Positions 8,614 to 16,377 of a stretch of 64,000 nt of DNA are shown here, one piece after another. This DNA is from JAVVHH01 sp965199585 (GTDB taxonomy: Bacteria > Pseudomonadota > Alphaproteobacteria > Acetobacterales > Acetobacteraceae). Numbering within the stretch: the stretch's first letter is position 1; each line of letters starts with the position of its first letter. Where the stretch lies: the NCBI GenBank assembly GCA_965199585.1, contig CBDASI010000002.1, positions 496,001-560,000 of the forward strand, in the 5' to 3' direction. Position numbers and translations under genes: made by a program. Below the pieces are notes generated by a model. It was given only the letters and a program-made list of their open reading frames with translations. It was not told the origin of the DNA and searched no databases.

Positions 8614-8643
8614 ATTGAACCGCAAAACGGATAATCCTATCAA
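8614..8643. promoter_or_regulatory. overlapping divergent promoters (MFS operon / LysR gene)
   Basis: On the plus strand TTGAAC (8615-8620), a 17-base spacer and TATCAA (8638-8643) form a promoter for the LysR gene. On the minus strand TTGATA (complement of 8638-8643), an 18-base spacer and TTCAAT (complement of 8614-8619) form one for the MFS operon. Each hexamer region serves both directions. Predicted by eye from consensus only. Confidence 0.45.
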
Positions 8644-8650
8644 TCGATAG
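8637..8650. promoter_or_regulatory. palindromic LysR-type operator candidate
   Basis: CTATCAATCGATAG has 5-base inverted arms around AATC and contains the ATC-n-GAT core common in LysR boxes. It overlaps the plus-strand -10 and minus-strand -35 elements and directly abuts the LysR start codon, as expected for autoregulation and control of the divergent operon. Confidence 0.5.
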
Positions 8651-9571
8651 ATGAACCTTATCAATATCGGTGCGGGCGACCTCGAAACGTTTCTGTCCGT
8701 TGCCGACCACGGTAGTTTCCGCCGCGCTGCCGAAGTGCTGGGGCGGTCGCAGCCGGCAATCTCGGCGCGCATCCAGCACCTGGAGGCCGTTCTCGGCGTT
8801 CGGTTGTTCGAGCGGACGACGCGCCGGGTCACGATCACGCAGGCGGGGGAGCGACTGCGCCTGCGGGCCGAGCCGATGGTGGCGGAACTGCGCGACCTCG
8901 CCGCATCGTTCCGCGAGGAGGCGAGTTTCAAACGGGGCAGCCTTCGCCTGGGCTGCTCGCCCTCGGTGGCGGCGAGCTTCTTGCCCGCGGTGATCGCCCG
9001 CTTCCGCCAGCGATATCCGGCGATCGACCTCGTGTTGTTCGACGATTTCTTCGGTCGCGCGCTCGACCGGCTCGTTCAAGGAGAGGTGGACCTGGCGGTG
9101 ATACCGTTCGAACCGCAACAGGAGGGCCTGGCCTTCGAGCTGCTGACGACGGACGAGCATGTTGTCGCCTTGCCAGACGACCACGACCTGGCGCGCGAGG
9201 CCGATCTGTCGCTGGCGCATGTGGCCGAGCTGCCGCTGATCTGCATGCCGCCGCAATCGGCCGCGTGGACGTCGCTGCGGCGGGCGTTCGAGGCCGCCGG
9301 GCTGCCGTTCCGGCCGGCCTACCAGACGCGGAACGCTTTGACGTCGCTGGCCATGGTCCGTGCCGGACTCGGTATCGCGCTCGTGACGCGGATGATCAGC
9401 AGCGTCGTCAGCCCTGCCGGCGTGACGCTCGTTCCGCTGAAAGGTCGGCCGTTGACGCGGCACATCGGCATCGTCACCGCGGTCGGCCGCGAACTCAGCC
9501 ACGCTGCGGATGCCATGCGCCTCATGCTCCGCGCCGACGCGGCCACCATGAGCGCGCCTCATGATGGATGA
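8651..9571 (+). CDS. LysR-family transcriptional regulator
   Basis: 306 residues: N-terminal winged helix-turn-helix (residues about 10-68; SFRRAAEVLGRSQPAIS recognition region, then LGVRLFERTTRRVTIT) and a C-terminal effector-binding domain. A TAG stop lies in frame immediately before the ATG, so no upstream start is possible, and there is no Shine-Dalgarno sequence. With the predicted -10 ending at 8643 the transcript would begin at or next to the ATG, suggesting leaderless translation. It is divergent from the MFS-amidohydrolase-Rieske operon and is the obvious candidate regulator; the ligand is probably that operon's substrate. Confidence 0.92.
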   Translation: MNLINIGAGDLETFLSVADHGSFRRAAEVLGRSQPAISARIQHLEAVLGVRLFERTTRRVTITQAGERLRLRAEPMVAELRDLAASFREEASFKRGSLRLGCSPSVAASFLPAVIARFRQRYPAIDLVLFDDFFGRALDRLVQGEVDLAVIPFEPQQEGLAFELLTTDEHVVALPDDHDLAREADLSLAHVAELPLICMPPQSAAWTSLRRAFEAAGLPFRPAYQTRNALTSLAMVRAGLGIALVTRMISSVVSPAGVTLVPLKGRPLTRHIGIVTAVGRELSHAADAMRLMLRADAATMSAPHDG

Positions 9572-9639
9572 CCAAGTCTTTCGGTGACAGCCTTGCCGCT
9601 CCTGCCCATCGTCGAGGGGGCAAGACGGGATAGAACGCG

Positions 9640-11724
9640 ATGGCGTATCGGCTAGGTGTGGATATCGGCGGCACGTTCACCGACTTTGCCATGATCGACG
9701 ATCGTTCCGGCCAGATCTCCATCCACAAGACGCTGACCACGCCGGACGACCCGGCACGGGCCGTGCTGGACGGGGTCGCGTTCATTCTGCAGCGCGATGG
9801 CGTCGAGGTCAGCGCGTTACGCGGCCTGATTCACGGATCGACGCTGGTGACGAACGCCGTCATCGAGCGGCGCGGTGCGCCGGTCGGCATGCTGGTGACG
9901 GAAGGGTTCGTCGACGTGCTGGATATCGCCAACGAGCGCCGATACGACATCTACAACCTACGCGCCCAATACCCGGAACCGATGGTGCCGCGGAACCTCC
10001 GCGTCGGGATCGACGAGCGGCTACGCGACGATGGCGTGCCGCTGCATCCGGTCGACCTCGAGCAGGTGGTCCGCGAGACCGGGCGGCTGGTCGAGGAGCA
10101 CGGCATTGCCGCATTGGCCATCTGCTTCCTCCACTCTTATGCCAATCCGGAGCATGAGGTCGCGGCGCGAGACGCCGTGCAGCGGGCGTTTCCGGCGCTG
10201 TACGTGTCGACCTCGGCCGACGTGTTCCCGTTCATCCGCGAATACGAGCGGTGGAATACCACGACGATCAACGCCTTCACCCAGCCGATGGTGGACCGCT
10301 ACCTGAAGAACCTCGAGACCGGCTTGGCCGCGCTCGGGTTCACCGGGACCTTCCACGTCATGACCTCCAGCGGCGGCGTGGTGGATGCGCAGACGGCGCG
10401 GCGCTTCCCGGTGCGGATGCTCGAATCCGGCCCTGCCGCGGGCGTGTTGATGTCCGCCTATCACGGCCGCAGCCTCGGGGTGGACAGCCTGCTCTCGTTC
10501 GACATGGGTGGAACGACGGCCAAGGGCGCCATCGTCCGCAACGGGCAGCCGCGCAAGGTCTATGAACTCGAGGTCGCCCGGGTCGCCGAGTTCCGCCCCG
10601 GCAGCGGCTTGCCGACCAAGATCCCGGTGATCGACATGATCGAGATCGGCGCCGGCGGTGGCGGCATCGCGGAGGTCGACGCCCGCGGATTGATCCGCGT
10701 CGGGCCGCGCAGCGCCGGCGCCATGCCAGGCCCGGCCTGCTACGGCCGTGGCGGCACCGCCGCTACTCTGACCGATGCCAACCTGGTGCTCGGATATTAC
10801 GATCCCGACTTCTTCCTCGGCGGCACCATGGCGCTGGACCGGGACGCCTCCGGCCGCGCGATCGAGACCTCAGTGGGCCAGCCGCTCGATCTCGAGCGGA
10901 CCCGCGCGGCGTGGGGCGTGCACGAGATCATCAATGAGGACGTCGCCCGCGCCTTCCGCGTCCACGCCTCGGAATTGGGCTTCGACTATCGCCGCTGCTC
11001 GATGGTGGCGTTCGGTGGATCCGGTCCCGCGCACGCCCTACGCGTGGCGCGGAAGCTGAAGATCCCTCGGGTGATCTTCCCCATGGGCTCGGGCGTGATG
11101 TCGGCCATCGGCATGCTCGTCTGTCCGATGTCGTTCCAGACGGCCCGGTCCCGCCGGGTCCTCGCCGGACAGCTCGACCCGGCGGAGTTCGCGGCGCAAT
11201 TCCACCCCGTCGAGCAGGAAGCCTCGGCCTTCCTGCTCGACGCCGGCATCCCCGCCGCTGCCATCCAACTCCGCCGCTCCGTCGACATGCGGTATCGGGG
11301 GCAGGGCTACGAGATCGAGGTGCCGCTGCCGGACGGGCCGGACGTGGCAGGCAGCTACGCTCTGCTCCACGAGTTGTTCGACCGTAGCTACGAGGAAGTG
11401 TTCTCCTTGAGCTACGTGGACCACGAGCTCGAGATCGTGAACTGGAAGGTCGAGGCGATCGGCCCCGCGCCCGATACCGGCCAGCTCAGCTTCCGGCGCG
11501 GCCAGACCGACGGGATCGCGCTCAAGGGTCATCGCGACGCCTACGTCCCCGAGGCGAACGGCTACGCGGCCTGCGCGGTCTATGATCGGTATTCGTTGAA
11601 GCCCGGCGAAACCATCGACGGACCCGCCTTCATCGAGGAGCGGGAGGCGACCTTCGTCATCGGCGCAGGCGACCGGGTCACGGTCGACACGCTTGGCAAT
11701 CTCATTGCGGAGATCGCGTCATGA
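9640..11724 (+). CDS. hyuA: hydantoinase/oxoprolinase subunit A
   Basis: 694-residue ATP-dependent hydrolase subunit of the HyuA/N-methylhydantoinase/5-oxoprolinase family, which opens cyclic amides or related rings using ATP, with HyuB. The ASKHA-type nucleotide site is visible as VDIGGTFTDFA at the N-terminus and SFDMGGTTAKGA near residue 290; IGAGGGGIAEVD and AFGGSGPAHA are the usual later glycine-rich motifs. Length is normal. It starts 68 bases after the LysR gene on the same strand and overlaps hyuB by ATGA. The true substrate could be a hydantoin, oxoproline, or a ketone as in acetone/acetophenone carboxylases; no third carboxylase subunit is present, favouring the hydantoinase type. 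Confidence 0.88.
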   Translation: MAYRLGVDIGGTFTDFAMIDDRSGQISIHKTLTTPDDPARAVLDGVAFILQRDGVEVSALRGLIHGSTLVTNAVIERRGAPVGMLVTEGFVDVLDIANERRYDIYNLRAQYPEPMVPRNLRVGIDERLRDDGVPLHPVDLEQVVRETGRLVEEHGIAALAICFLHSYANPEHEVAARDAVQRAFPALYVSTSADVFPFIREYERWNTTTINAFTQPMVDRYLKNLETGLAALGFTGTFHVMTSSGGVVDAQTARRFPVRMLESGPAAGVLMSAYHGRSLGVDSLLSFDMGGTTAKGAIVRNGQPRKVYELEVARVAEFRPGSGLPTKIPVIDMIEIGAGGGGIAEVDARGLIRVGPRSAGAMPGPACYGRGGTAATLTDANLVLGYYDPDFFLGGTMALDRDASGRAIETSVGQPLDLERTRAAWGVHEIINEDVARAFRVHASELGFDYRRCSMVAFGGSGPAHALRVARKLKIPRVIFPMGSGVMSAIGMLVCPMSFQTARSRRVLAGQLDPAEFAAQFHPVEQEASAFLLDAGIPAAAIQLRRSVDMRYRGQGYEIEVPLPDGPDVAGSYALLHELFDRSYEEVFSLSYVDHELEIVNWKVEAIGPAPDTGQLSFRRGQTDGIALKGHRDAYVPEANGYAACAVYDRYSLKPGETIDGPAFIEEREATFVIGAGDRVTVDTLGNLIAEIAS

Positions 11725-13355
11725 GCACGACATTCGACGCCGTCAGCCTCGGCATCCTGTGGGACCGGCTGATCTCGATCGGCAACGAGATCGAGCAGAC
11801 GCTGGCCCGCACCTCGTTCTCCACCATCGCGCGGGAAAGCTGGGACCTGGCCAGCATTCTGTTCGACGCGCAGGGCCGCATCCTCACCCAGGGCGCCTAC
11901 AGCATGCCGACGTTCACCGGCACGGCGCCCTTCACCGTGGGTCACATGCTCGCGCGCTTCCCGGCCGATACCCTGCAGGAAGGCGACATCCTGTTCACCA
12001 ACAATAGCTGGTTCGGCACCGGGCATGCCTACGACGTGAACGTCATGCGTCCGGCGTTCCGCAACGGCCGCCTCGTAGGCTACGCGTTCAGCATCAGCCA
12101 CCTTCCCGACATCGGCGGGCGGGGCTTCTCGGTGCAGAACGCCAACATGTATGAGGAGGGCCTGCAGATCCCGGTCGTGAAGCTGGTCAGCCAGGGCGTG
12201 CTGAATAGCGAGCTGATGGACCTGGTGCGGATGAACGTGCGAGTGCCCGAGCAGGTCGTCGGCGACATCATGGCCAACGTGACGGCGACCGAGATCGGGT
12301 GCCGCAAGCTGGTGGAGTTCCTCGACGAATACGATCTGCCCGATCTGGAGGGCTTGTCGGACGCCATCATCGACCATTCGCGGGCGGCCATGCGGCGAGC
12401 GATCGCGGCGACGCCTGACGGGGTATACGCGACCGAGACGCGGATGGAGGGCGAGGGAACCGGCTCGCCGATCACGATACGCTGCCGGATCACGGTCGAT
12501 GGGAACCGCATCGTGGTGGACTATTCCGGCACCGACAAGCCGGTGCCGAACGCGCTCAACGTGCCGGTGTGCTACACGCGGGCATTTACCGCCTACGCGC
12601 TTAAGGTGCTGCTGTTGCCGGAGATCCCGAACAACGCCGGGTCGGTGGAGCCGATCGAGGTGGTGACCGAACCGAACACCATCCTCGACGCCCTTCCGCC
12701 GTGCGCCACCGCGTCGCGCCATCTGGTCGGGCACAACGTGCCACCAGCGATCTACGTCACCATGGCGGGGGCGTTGCCGACCAAGGTCCAGGCCAACCCC
12801 GCATTTACCAACATCCTCAACATCGGCGGCATCAATCGAGACGGACAAGATTTCGTCACGCTGTTCTTCACCGCCGGCGGGCTCGGGGCGATGCAGGGGC
12901 TCGATGGCCGCTCGATGACGCCAGCGCCGTCGAACATGCGGGTGCTGCCGACCGAAATCCTGGAGAGCCTGACCAGCATGACGGTGGAGTATCGGCGCCT
13001 CCGCACGGATTCGGGCGGTGCGGGCCGGTATCGCGGCGGACTCGGCCAGGTCTATCGCTTGCGCAATACGACGGCGGGGCCGATGACGGTGGCCGGGCTC
13101 GGCCGCCGCTACGAGTTCGCCGCACAGGGGCTGCACGGCGGCAAGGATGGCGCGCTGCGCGAGTATCGGGTGAACGGCGAGGTCGTGCACCCGCGCGGCC
13201 GATACGTGCTGCAGCCCGGCGACACCATCGAGGTGTTCGACGCTGGCGGTGGCGGCTACGGCGACCCGGCGCTGCGCGACACCGCCGCTTTGGCGCAGGA
13301 TGTCCTGCTGGGCAATGTTTCCGCCGCAGCGGCAGCCCGTGACTATCCGGGTTGA
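11721..13355 (+). CDS. hyuB: hydantoinase/oxoprolinase subunit B
   Basis: 544-residue partner of HyuA; together they form the ATP-dependent ring-opening enzyme in the cytoplasm. Family features: N-terminal LWDRLISIGNEIEQTLARTSFS, the SFSTIARESWDLA segment, NNSWFGTGHAYDV, and a C-terminal DAGGGGYGDPALRD, the characteristic ending of HyuB. Length matches short-form B subunits. The start overlaps the hyuA stop (ATGA), so the subunits are made stoichiometrically. The gene ends 15 bases before a convergent aminotransferase gene. Confidence 0.9.
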   Translation: MSTTFDAVSLGILWDRLISIGNEIEQTLARTSFSTIARESWDLASILFDAQGRILTQGAYSMPTFTGTAPFTVGHMLARFPADTLQEGDILFTNNSWFGTGHAYDVNVMRPAFRNGRLVGYAFSISHLPDIGGRGFSVQNANMYEEGLQIPVVKLVSQGVLNSELMDLVRMNVRVPEQVVGDIMANVTATEIGCRKLVEFLDEYDLPDLEGLSDAIIDHSRAAMRRAIAATPDGVYATETRMEGEGTGSPITIRCRITVDGNRIVVDYSGTDKPVPNALNVPVCYTRAFTAYALKVLLLPEIPNNAGSVEPIEVVTEPNTILDALPPCATASRHLVGHNVPPAIYVTMAGALPTKVQANPAFTNILNIGGINRDGQDFVTLFFTAGGLGAMQGLDGRSMTPAPSNMRVLPTEILESLTSMTVEYRRLRTDSGGAGRYRGGLGQVYRLRNTTAGPMTVAGLGRRYEFAAQGLHGGKDGALREYRVNGEVVHPRGRYVLQPGDTIEVFDAGGGGYGDPALRDTAALAQDVLLGNVSAAAAARDYPG

Positions 13356-13370
13356 CAGCCGGGCATGGCG

Positions 13371-14360
13371 TCAGGCGGGTATCAGGCCCGCCGAAGTGAC
13401 CCAATCGGCATGGGCCGGATCACGCCCCAGCGCGGCGTCGAAATAGGCGTCCTGCATCGCCCGCGTGATCGGCCCGGGCGTGCCGTCGCCGAAGACCAGG
13501 CGGTCGAGCGAGGTGACCGGCGTGATCTCCTGAGCGGAGCCGCAGACGAATGCCTCGTCCGCGCAATAGGCCTCCGTCCGGTCGATCGTCCGCTCAGTAG
13601 TCCGGAGTCCTAACTTCTCGCGCAGCAGCACCATGACGGTGTCGCGGGTGATGCTCTCGAGGATCGAATCGGTCGGGCCCGGCGTGAGCACCTGGCCGTC
13701 GCGCACCATGAAGAAGCACGATCCCGGCGTTTCCGAGATGTGGCCGTGCTGGCTGAGCATGAGCACGTTGTCATAGCCGTCGAGCTGCCCCTGGATGCCG
13801 GCTAGCCGGCCATTGTTGTAGTTGGCGGCGACTTTGGCACGCGGCGGCATCATGTTGTCGCCGATGCGCTGCCAAGATGAGATCCCGCACGCGATGCCGT
13901 GCGCGATGCGAGGACTGCGGGGGGTGGGAACCAGCGTGGCGGCCCACGCAATCGGGCCGGTGGCGGTCATGCCCTCGTCGCCGTCCACGAAGGCATAGAG
14001 GCGCAGATGGCATGTCTGTCGCGGCGAGTTCCGCTGGAGCAGCTGCATGACGCCGTCACGCATCTGATCGGGCGTCGGTCCCCCGGCGAAGCGCATGATC
14101 CGCATGGTGCGCAGCAGCCGGTCCAGATGCTCCTGCAGCCGGAACAACAGGATGTCCTGTCGTTCCTCGCTCCAATAGGCCTTGATGCCCTCGAAGCCGG
14201 TGGCGCCATAGCGAAACGCCGGCGACATCAGGCTGACGGTCCCCTCGGCGCGTGGAACCACCTGGCCGTTCATCAGAACGAAGTCGAAGGGCTCGGGGGA
14301 TGCGATCATGTCGGGAGCCTGCGGCCGCTTCGGCGGTCTGTCATCGAAAATGTGCCTCAT
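13371..14360 (-). CDS. fold-type IV PLP aminotransferase (branched-chain type)
   Basis: 329-residue aminotransferase of the IlvE/D-amino-acid transaminase fold. The PLP lysine is in PPRAKVAANYNN, SPAFRYGATGFEGIKAYW is the usual N-terminal strand pair, and EAYCADEAFVCGSAQEITPV matches the C-terminal phosphate-binding segment. It probably moves amino groups between branched-chain 2-oxo acids and glutamate, though R-selective amine transaminases share the fold. The start could be 14360 or an ATG near 14309; neither has a strong ribosome site. It follows the LysR gene by 16 bases and is likely co-transcribed with it. Confidence 0.85.
   Translation of the reverse strand: MRHIFDDRPPKRPQAPDMIASPEPFDFVLMNGQVVPRAEGTVSLMSPAFRYGATGFEGIKAYWSEERQDILLFRLQEHLDRLLRTMRIMRFAGGPTPDQMRDGVMQLLQRNSPRQTCHLRLYAFVDGDEGMTATGPIAWAATLVPTPRSPRIAHGIACGISSWQRIGDNMMPPRAKVAANYNNGRLAGIQGQLDGYDNVLMLSQHGHISETPGSCFFMVRDGQVLTPGPTDSILESITRDTVMVLLREKLGLRTTERTIDRTEAYCADEAFVCGSAQEITPVTSLDRLVFGDGTPGPITRAMQDAYFDAALGRDPAHADWVTSAGLIPA
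13374..13392 (+). terminator. possible terminator after hyuB
   Basis: GGCGGG (13374-13379) and CCCGCC (13387-13392) form a 6-bp stem with a 7-base loop, about 20 bases after the hyuB stop and overlapping the last codons of the convergent aminotransferase gene. No U-tract. Confidence 0.3.
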
Positions 14361-14376
14361 CAGCCATCAATCCCGC

Positions 14377-15339
14377 TCATGCACACAGCCGGGCGGCGAT
14401 GGACGCCGCGTGCAGCCGGGCGACGGCGGTGGCGGCGGCCGCTTTTAGATCGGCAAGGAAATGGTCGGTCCTGGCCAGCTCGTCGGCCGAGCGAAGCCGG
14501 TCGCGCGTCTGGCCGAGCAGGGCGACCACGCGCAGAGGGATCGCGGGCTCAAACGGCCAAACCATCAAGTCGGCGTCCTGTTTAATCGTCGCGAGCATGG
14601 GGTCGACCAGGGCGACGCCCAATCCTTCGCGCGCCAGCGACAAGGCGTTCAGGGCGGTGTTGGCCTCGATCACGGTGATGCCGCCGCGGGTGAGGTCGCC
14701 GAGGCTGCGGCGGACCAGCATGCCGGTCGCCGTGTCGCTCCCAGCCACGATCACGGTGTGGCCGGTCAAGGACGCCGGGGTCGCGGCGCGTGCCCGCTTC
14801 GGACGCATGGCCCGGATTCCGAAGCAGACGATCTCGGTGTCGAGCAGTGCGCCGCCGCCGTCCGGCGTGTCCTCGGGAGCGGCATACACCACACCGAAAT
14901 CGACGCTGCCGAGGCGCAGCATCTCCGCGATCTCACGCCCGGGGCTGGCGAGCGCCTGCACCTGGACCGACGGGAAGCGCTTGGAGAAGTCCAGCAGCGC
15001 CCCCGGCACCAAGGTGGCGGAAAGGGAACTGAGGGCCACGACGCGCAACACCTCCGCCTCGGTCTGCCCCACGCCGCGCATCCGGGCGATCAATGCCTCG
15101 AACCGCTCGTGCAGGTCGGCGAGTTGCGGCAGGAGAACGGTCGTCTGTCCCGTCGGCTGCAGGCCCCCATTCGTTCGGGTGAACAGGCGATAGCCTAGAC
15201 TGTCCTCCATGGTCCGCAGACCATGGCTGACCGCCGGTTGCGTGACGCCCAGCAGCTCCGCCGCTCGCGTCAGGCTGCCGGTCTGGGCGACGAGCAGCAG
15301 CATCTCCAGCTGCCTCAAGGTCGGGGTCCAGTCTGGCAT
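14377..15339 (-). CDS. LysR-family transcriptional regulator
   Basis: 320 residues with the LysR winged helix at residues about 8-66 (LEMLLLVAQTGSLTRAAELL, then GVTQPAVSHGLRTMEDSLGY) and a periplasmic-binding-protein-like effector domain (DFGVVYAAPED). It is transcribed ahead of the aminotransferase gene and divergently from the GntR gene with 88 bases between starts. Likely to regulate the aminotransferase or the neighbouring hydantoinase genes; the effector is unknown. Confidence 0.9.
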   Translation of the reverse strand: MPDWTPTLRQLEMLLLVAQTGSLTRAAELLGVTQPAVSHGLRTMEDSLGYRLFTRTNGGLQPTGQTTVLLPQLADLHERFEALIARMRGVGQTEAEVLRVVALSSLSATLVPGALLDFSKRFPSVQVQALASPGREIAEMLRLGSVDFGVVYAAPEDTPDGGGALLDTEIVCFGIRAMRPKRARAATPASLTGHTVIVAGSDTATGMLVRRSLGDLTRGGITVIEANTALNALSLAREGLGVALVDPMLATIKQDADLMVWPFEPAIPLRVVALLGQTRDRLRSADELARTDHFLADLKAAAATAVARLHAASIAARLCA

Positions 15340-15427
15340 TGTTTAGGTCCTCTCGGCCGTGACCGCGTCGCGCAAGCACCGTGCCACCAGTCTTGGCCGG
15401 GGAATGCGGGCGTGCCAGTAGCATGCG

Positions 15428-16252
15428 ATGCCAGCGCCGCGCCGACCAAACAATCCCATTCCTGTCATCGACGCGCGCGCCGGCATCAAGGACCGGACCC
15501 GGCCGACCTCGTTATACTTCCGGATCCAGACGGTGCTGCGCGACCGTATCCTGTCCGGCCAATATGCTGATGGGGCGCTGCCCGGCGAGCACGAGCTGAG
15601 CGCCGAGTTCAAGGTGTCCAGGGTCACCATCCGCAAGGCGCTCGAGGCGTTGCAACTCGAGTCGCTCGTCGTGCGCGAGCAGGGCCGCGGCACGTTCGCG
15701 CATCCTGACCTGGCGTCTCGCCCGGTGGTCGCCGACGTGTCCGGATTGATGGACAACCTCCTCGCGCTCGGGATGCGGACCTCATCGCAGGTGCTCGAAT
15801 TCGACTACGTTCCGGCCCCACCCGCCGTGGCGCAGATGCTCGGACTAGCGCCGGACACAGTGGTGCAGCGAGCGGTGCGGCTGCGCAGCTACAAGCGCCA
15901 GCCATTTTCTCTGGCGACGAGCTGGATCGTCGAGGATGTGGGCCGGAGCTGGACCCGGGCGGACCTGGTGAGCACGCCGCTCCTGGTGCTGCTGGACCGC
16001 GCCGGCATCGTAATCGTGGGCGCCCACCAGCGCATCACGGCGACCGCTGCGGAGGCGCATGTCGGGGCGCTGCTAGGCCTCGCCATGGGTGCGCCGCTGC
16101 TGCAGATCAGCCGGGTGGTGTCGGACCAGTCGGCGCGGCCGATCGAATTCATCCAGGTGCTGTATCGCCCCGACCGCTACGAGTTCGAAGTGACCATGAC
16201 CCGGGACGGCGAGACGGCCGGGCTTTGGCAAACGGTGATGCCCCGGGCCTGA
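15428..16252 (+). CDS. GntR-family regulator with UTRA domain (HutC subfamily)
   Basis: 274 residues. The N-terminal winged helix-turn-helix spans residues about 28-95 (LPGEHELSAEFKVSRVTIRK, then REQGRGTFA wing). The C-terminal UTRA ligand-binding domain begins near residue 110 and contains RAVRLRSYKRQPFSLATSWI, a typical effector-pocket strand pair. HutC-type regulators usually repress an adjacent catabolic operon and bind a metabolite of it. The gene lies just upstream of the ThDP-enzyme gene on the same strand, with a palindrome between them that suits this family. Confidence 0.92.
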   Translation: MPAPRRPNNPIPVIDARAGIKDRTRPTSLYFRIQTVLRDRILSGQYADGALPGEHELSAEFKVSRVTIRKALEALQLESLVVREQGRGTFAHPDLASRPVVADVSGLMDNLLALGMRTSSQVLEFDYVPAPPAVAQMLGLAPDTVVQRAVRLRSYKRQPFSLATSWIVEDVGRSWTRADLVSTPLLVLLDRAGIVIVGAHQRITATAAEAHVGALLGLAMGAPLLQISRVVSDQSARPIEFIQVLYRPDRYEFEVTMTRDGETAGLWQTVMPRA

Positions 16253-16272
16253 CTCGTCGACGATCCCACTGC

Positions 16273-16301
16273 TTGACATGTTGGTCGATAGGTATTGCTA
16301 T
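16273..16301 (+). promoter_or_regulatory. sigma70-type promoter for the ThDP-enzyme gene
   Basis: A perfect -35 TTGACA (16273-16278), a 17-base spacer and a -10-like TGCTAT (16296-16301; matches at positions 1, 5 and 6) lie between the GntR and ThDP-enzyme genes. The expected start site is near 16308, giving a leader of about 70 bases. Confidence 0.55.
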
Positions 16302-16307
16302 CAATAC
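16292..16307. promoter_or_regulatory. GntR/HutC operator candidate
   Basis: GTATTGCTATCAATAC is a perfect 6-base inverted repeat with a 4-base centre. It begins with GT and ends with AC, the pattern of many GntR operators, and covers the -10 element, a position suited to repression by the GntR/UTRA protein encoded immediately upstream. Confidence 0.5.
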
Positions 16308-16377
16308 AACTAGAAGCAGGGCCGCCTCGGTGGTGCATCGGACGGCACCGGCAGGGTGGTCGATGGGGAAGCGACTG

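Noticed and set aside
9640..13355. Acetone/acetophenone carboxylase instead of hydantoinase
   Set aside because: Those enzymes share the A and B folds but need a further small subunit gene, which is absent; subunit lengths and motifs fit the hydantoinase/oxoprolinase pair better, though substrate remains open.
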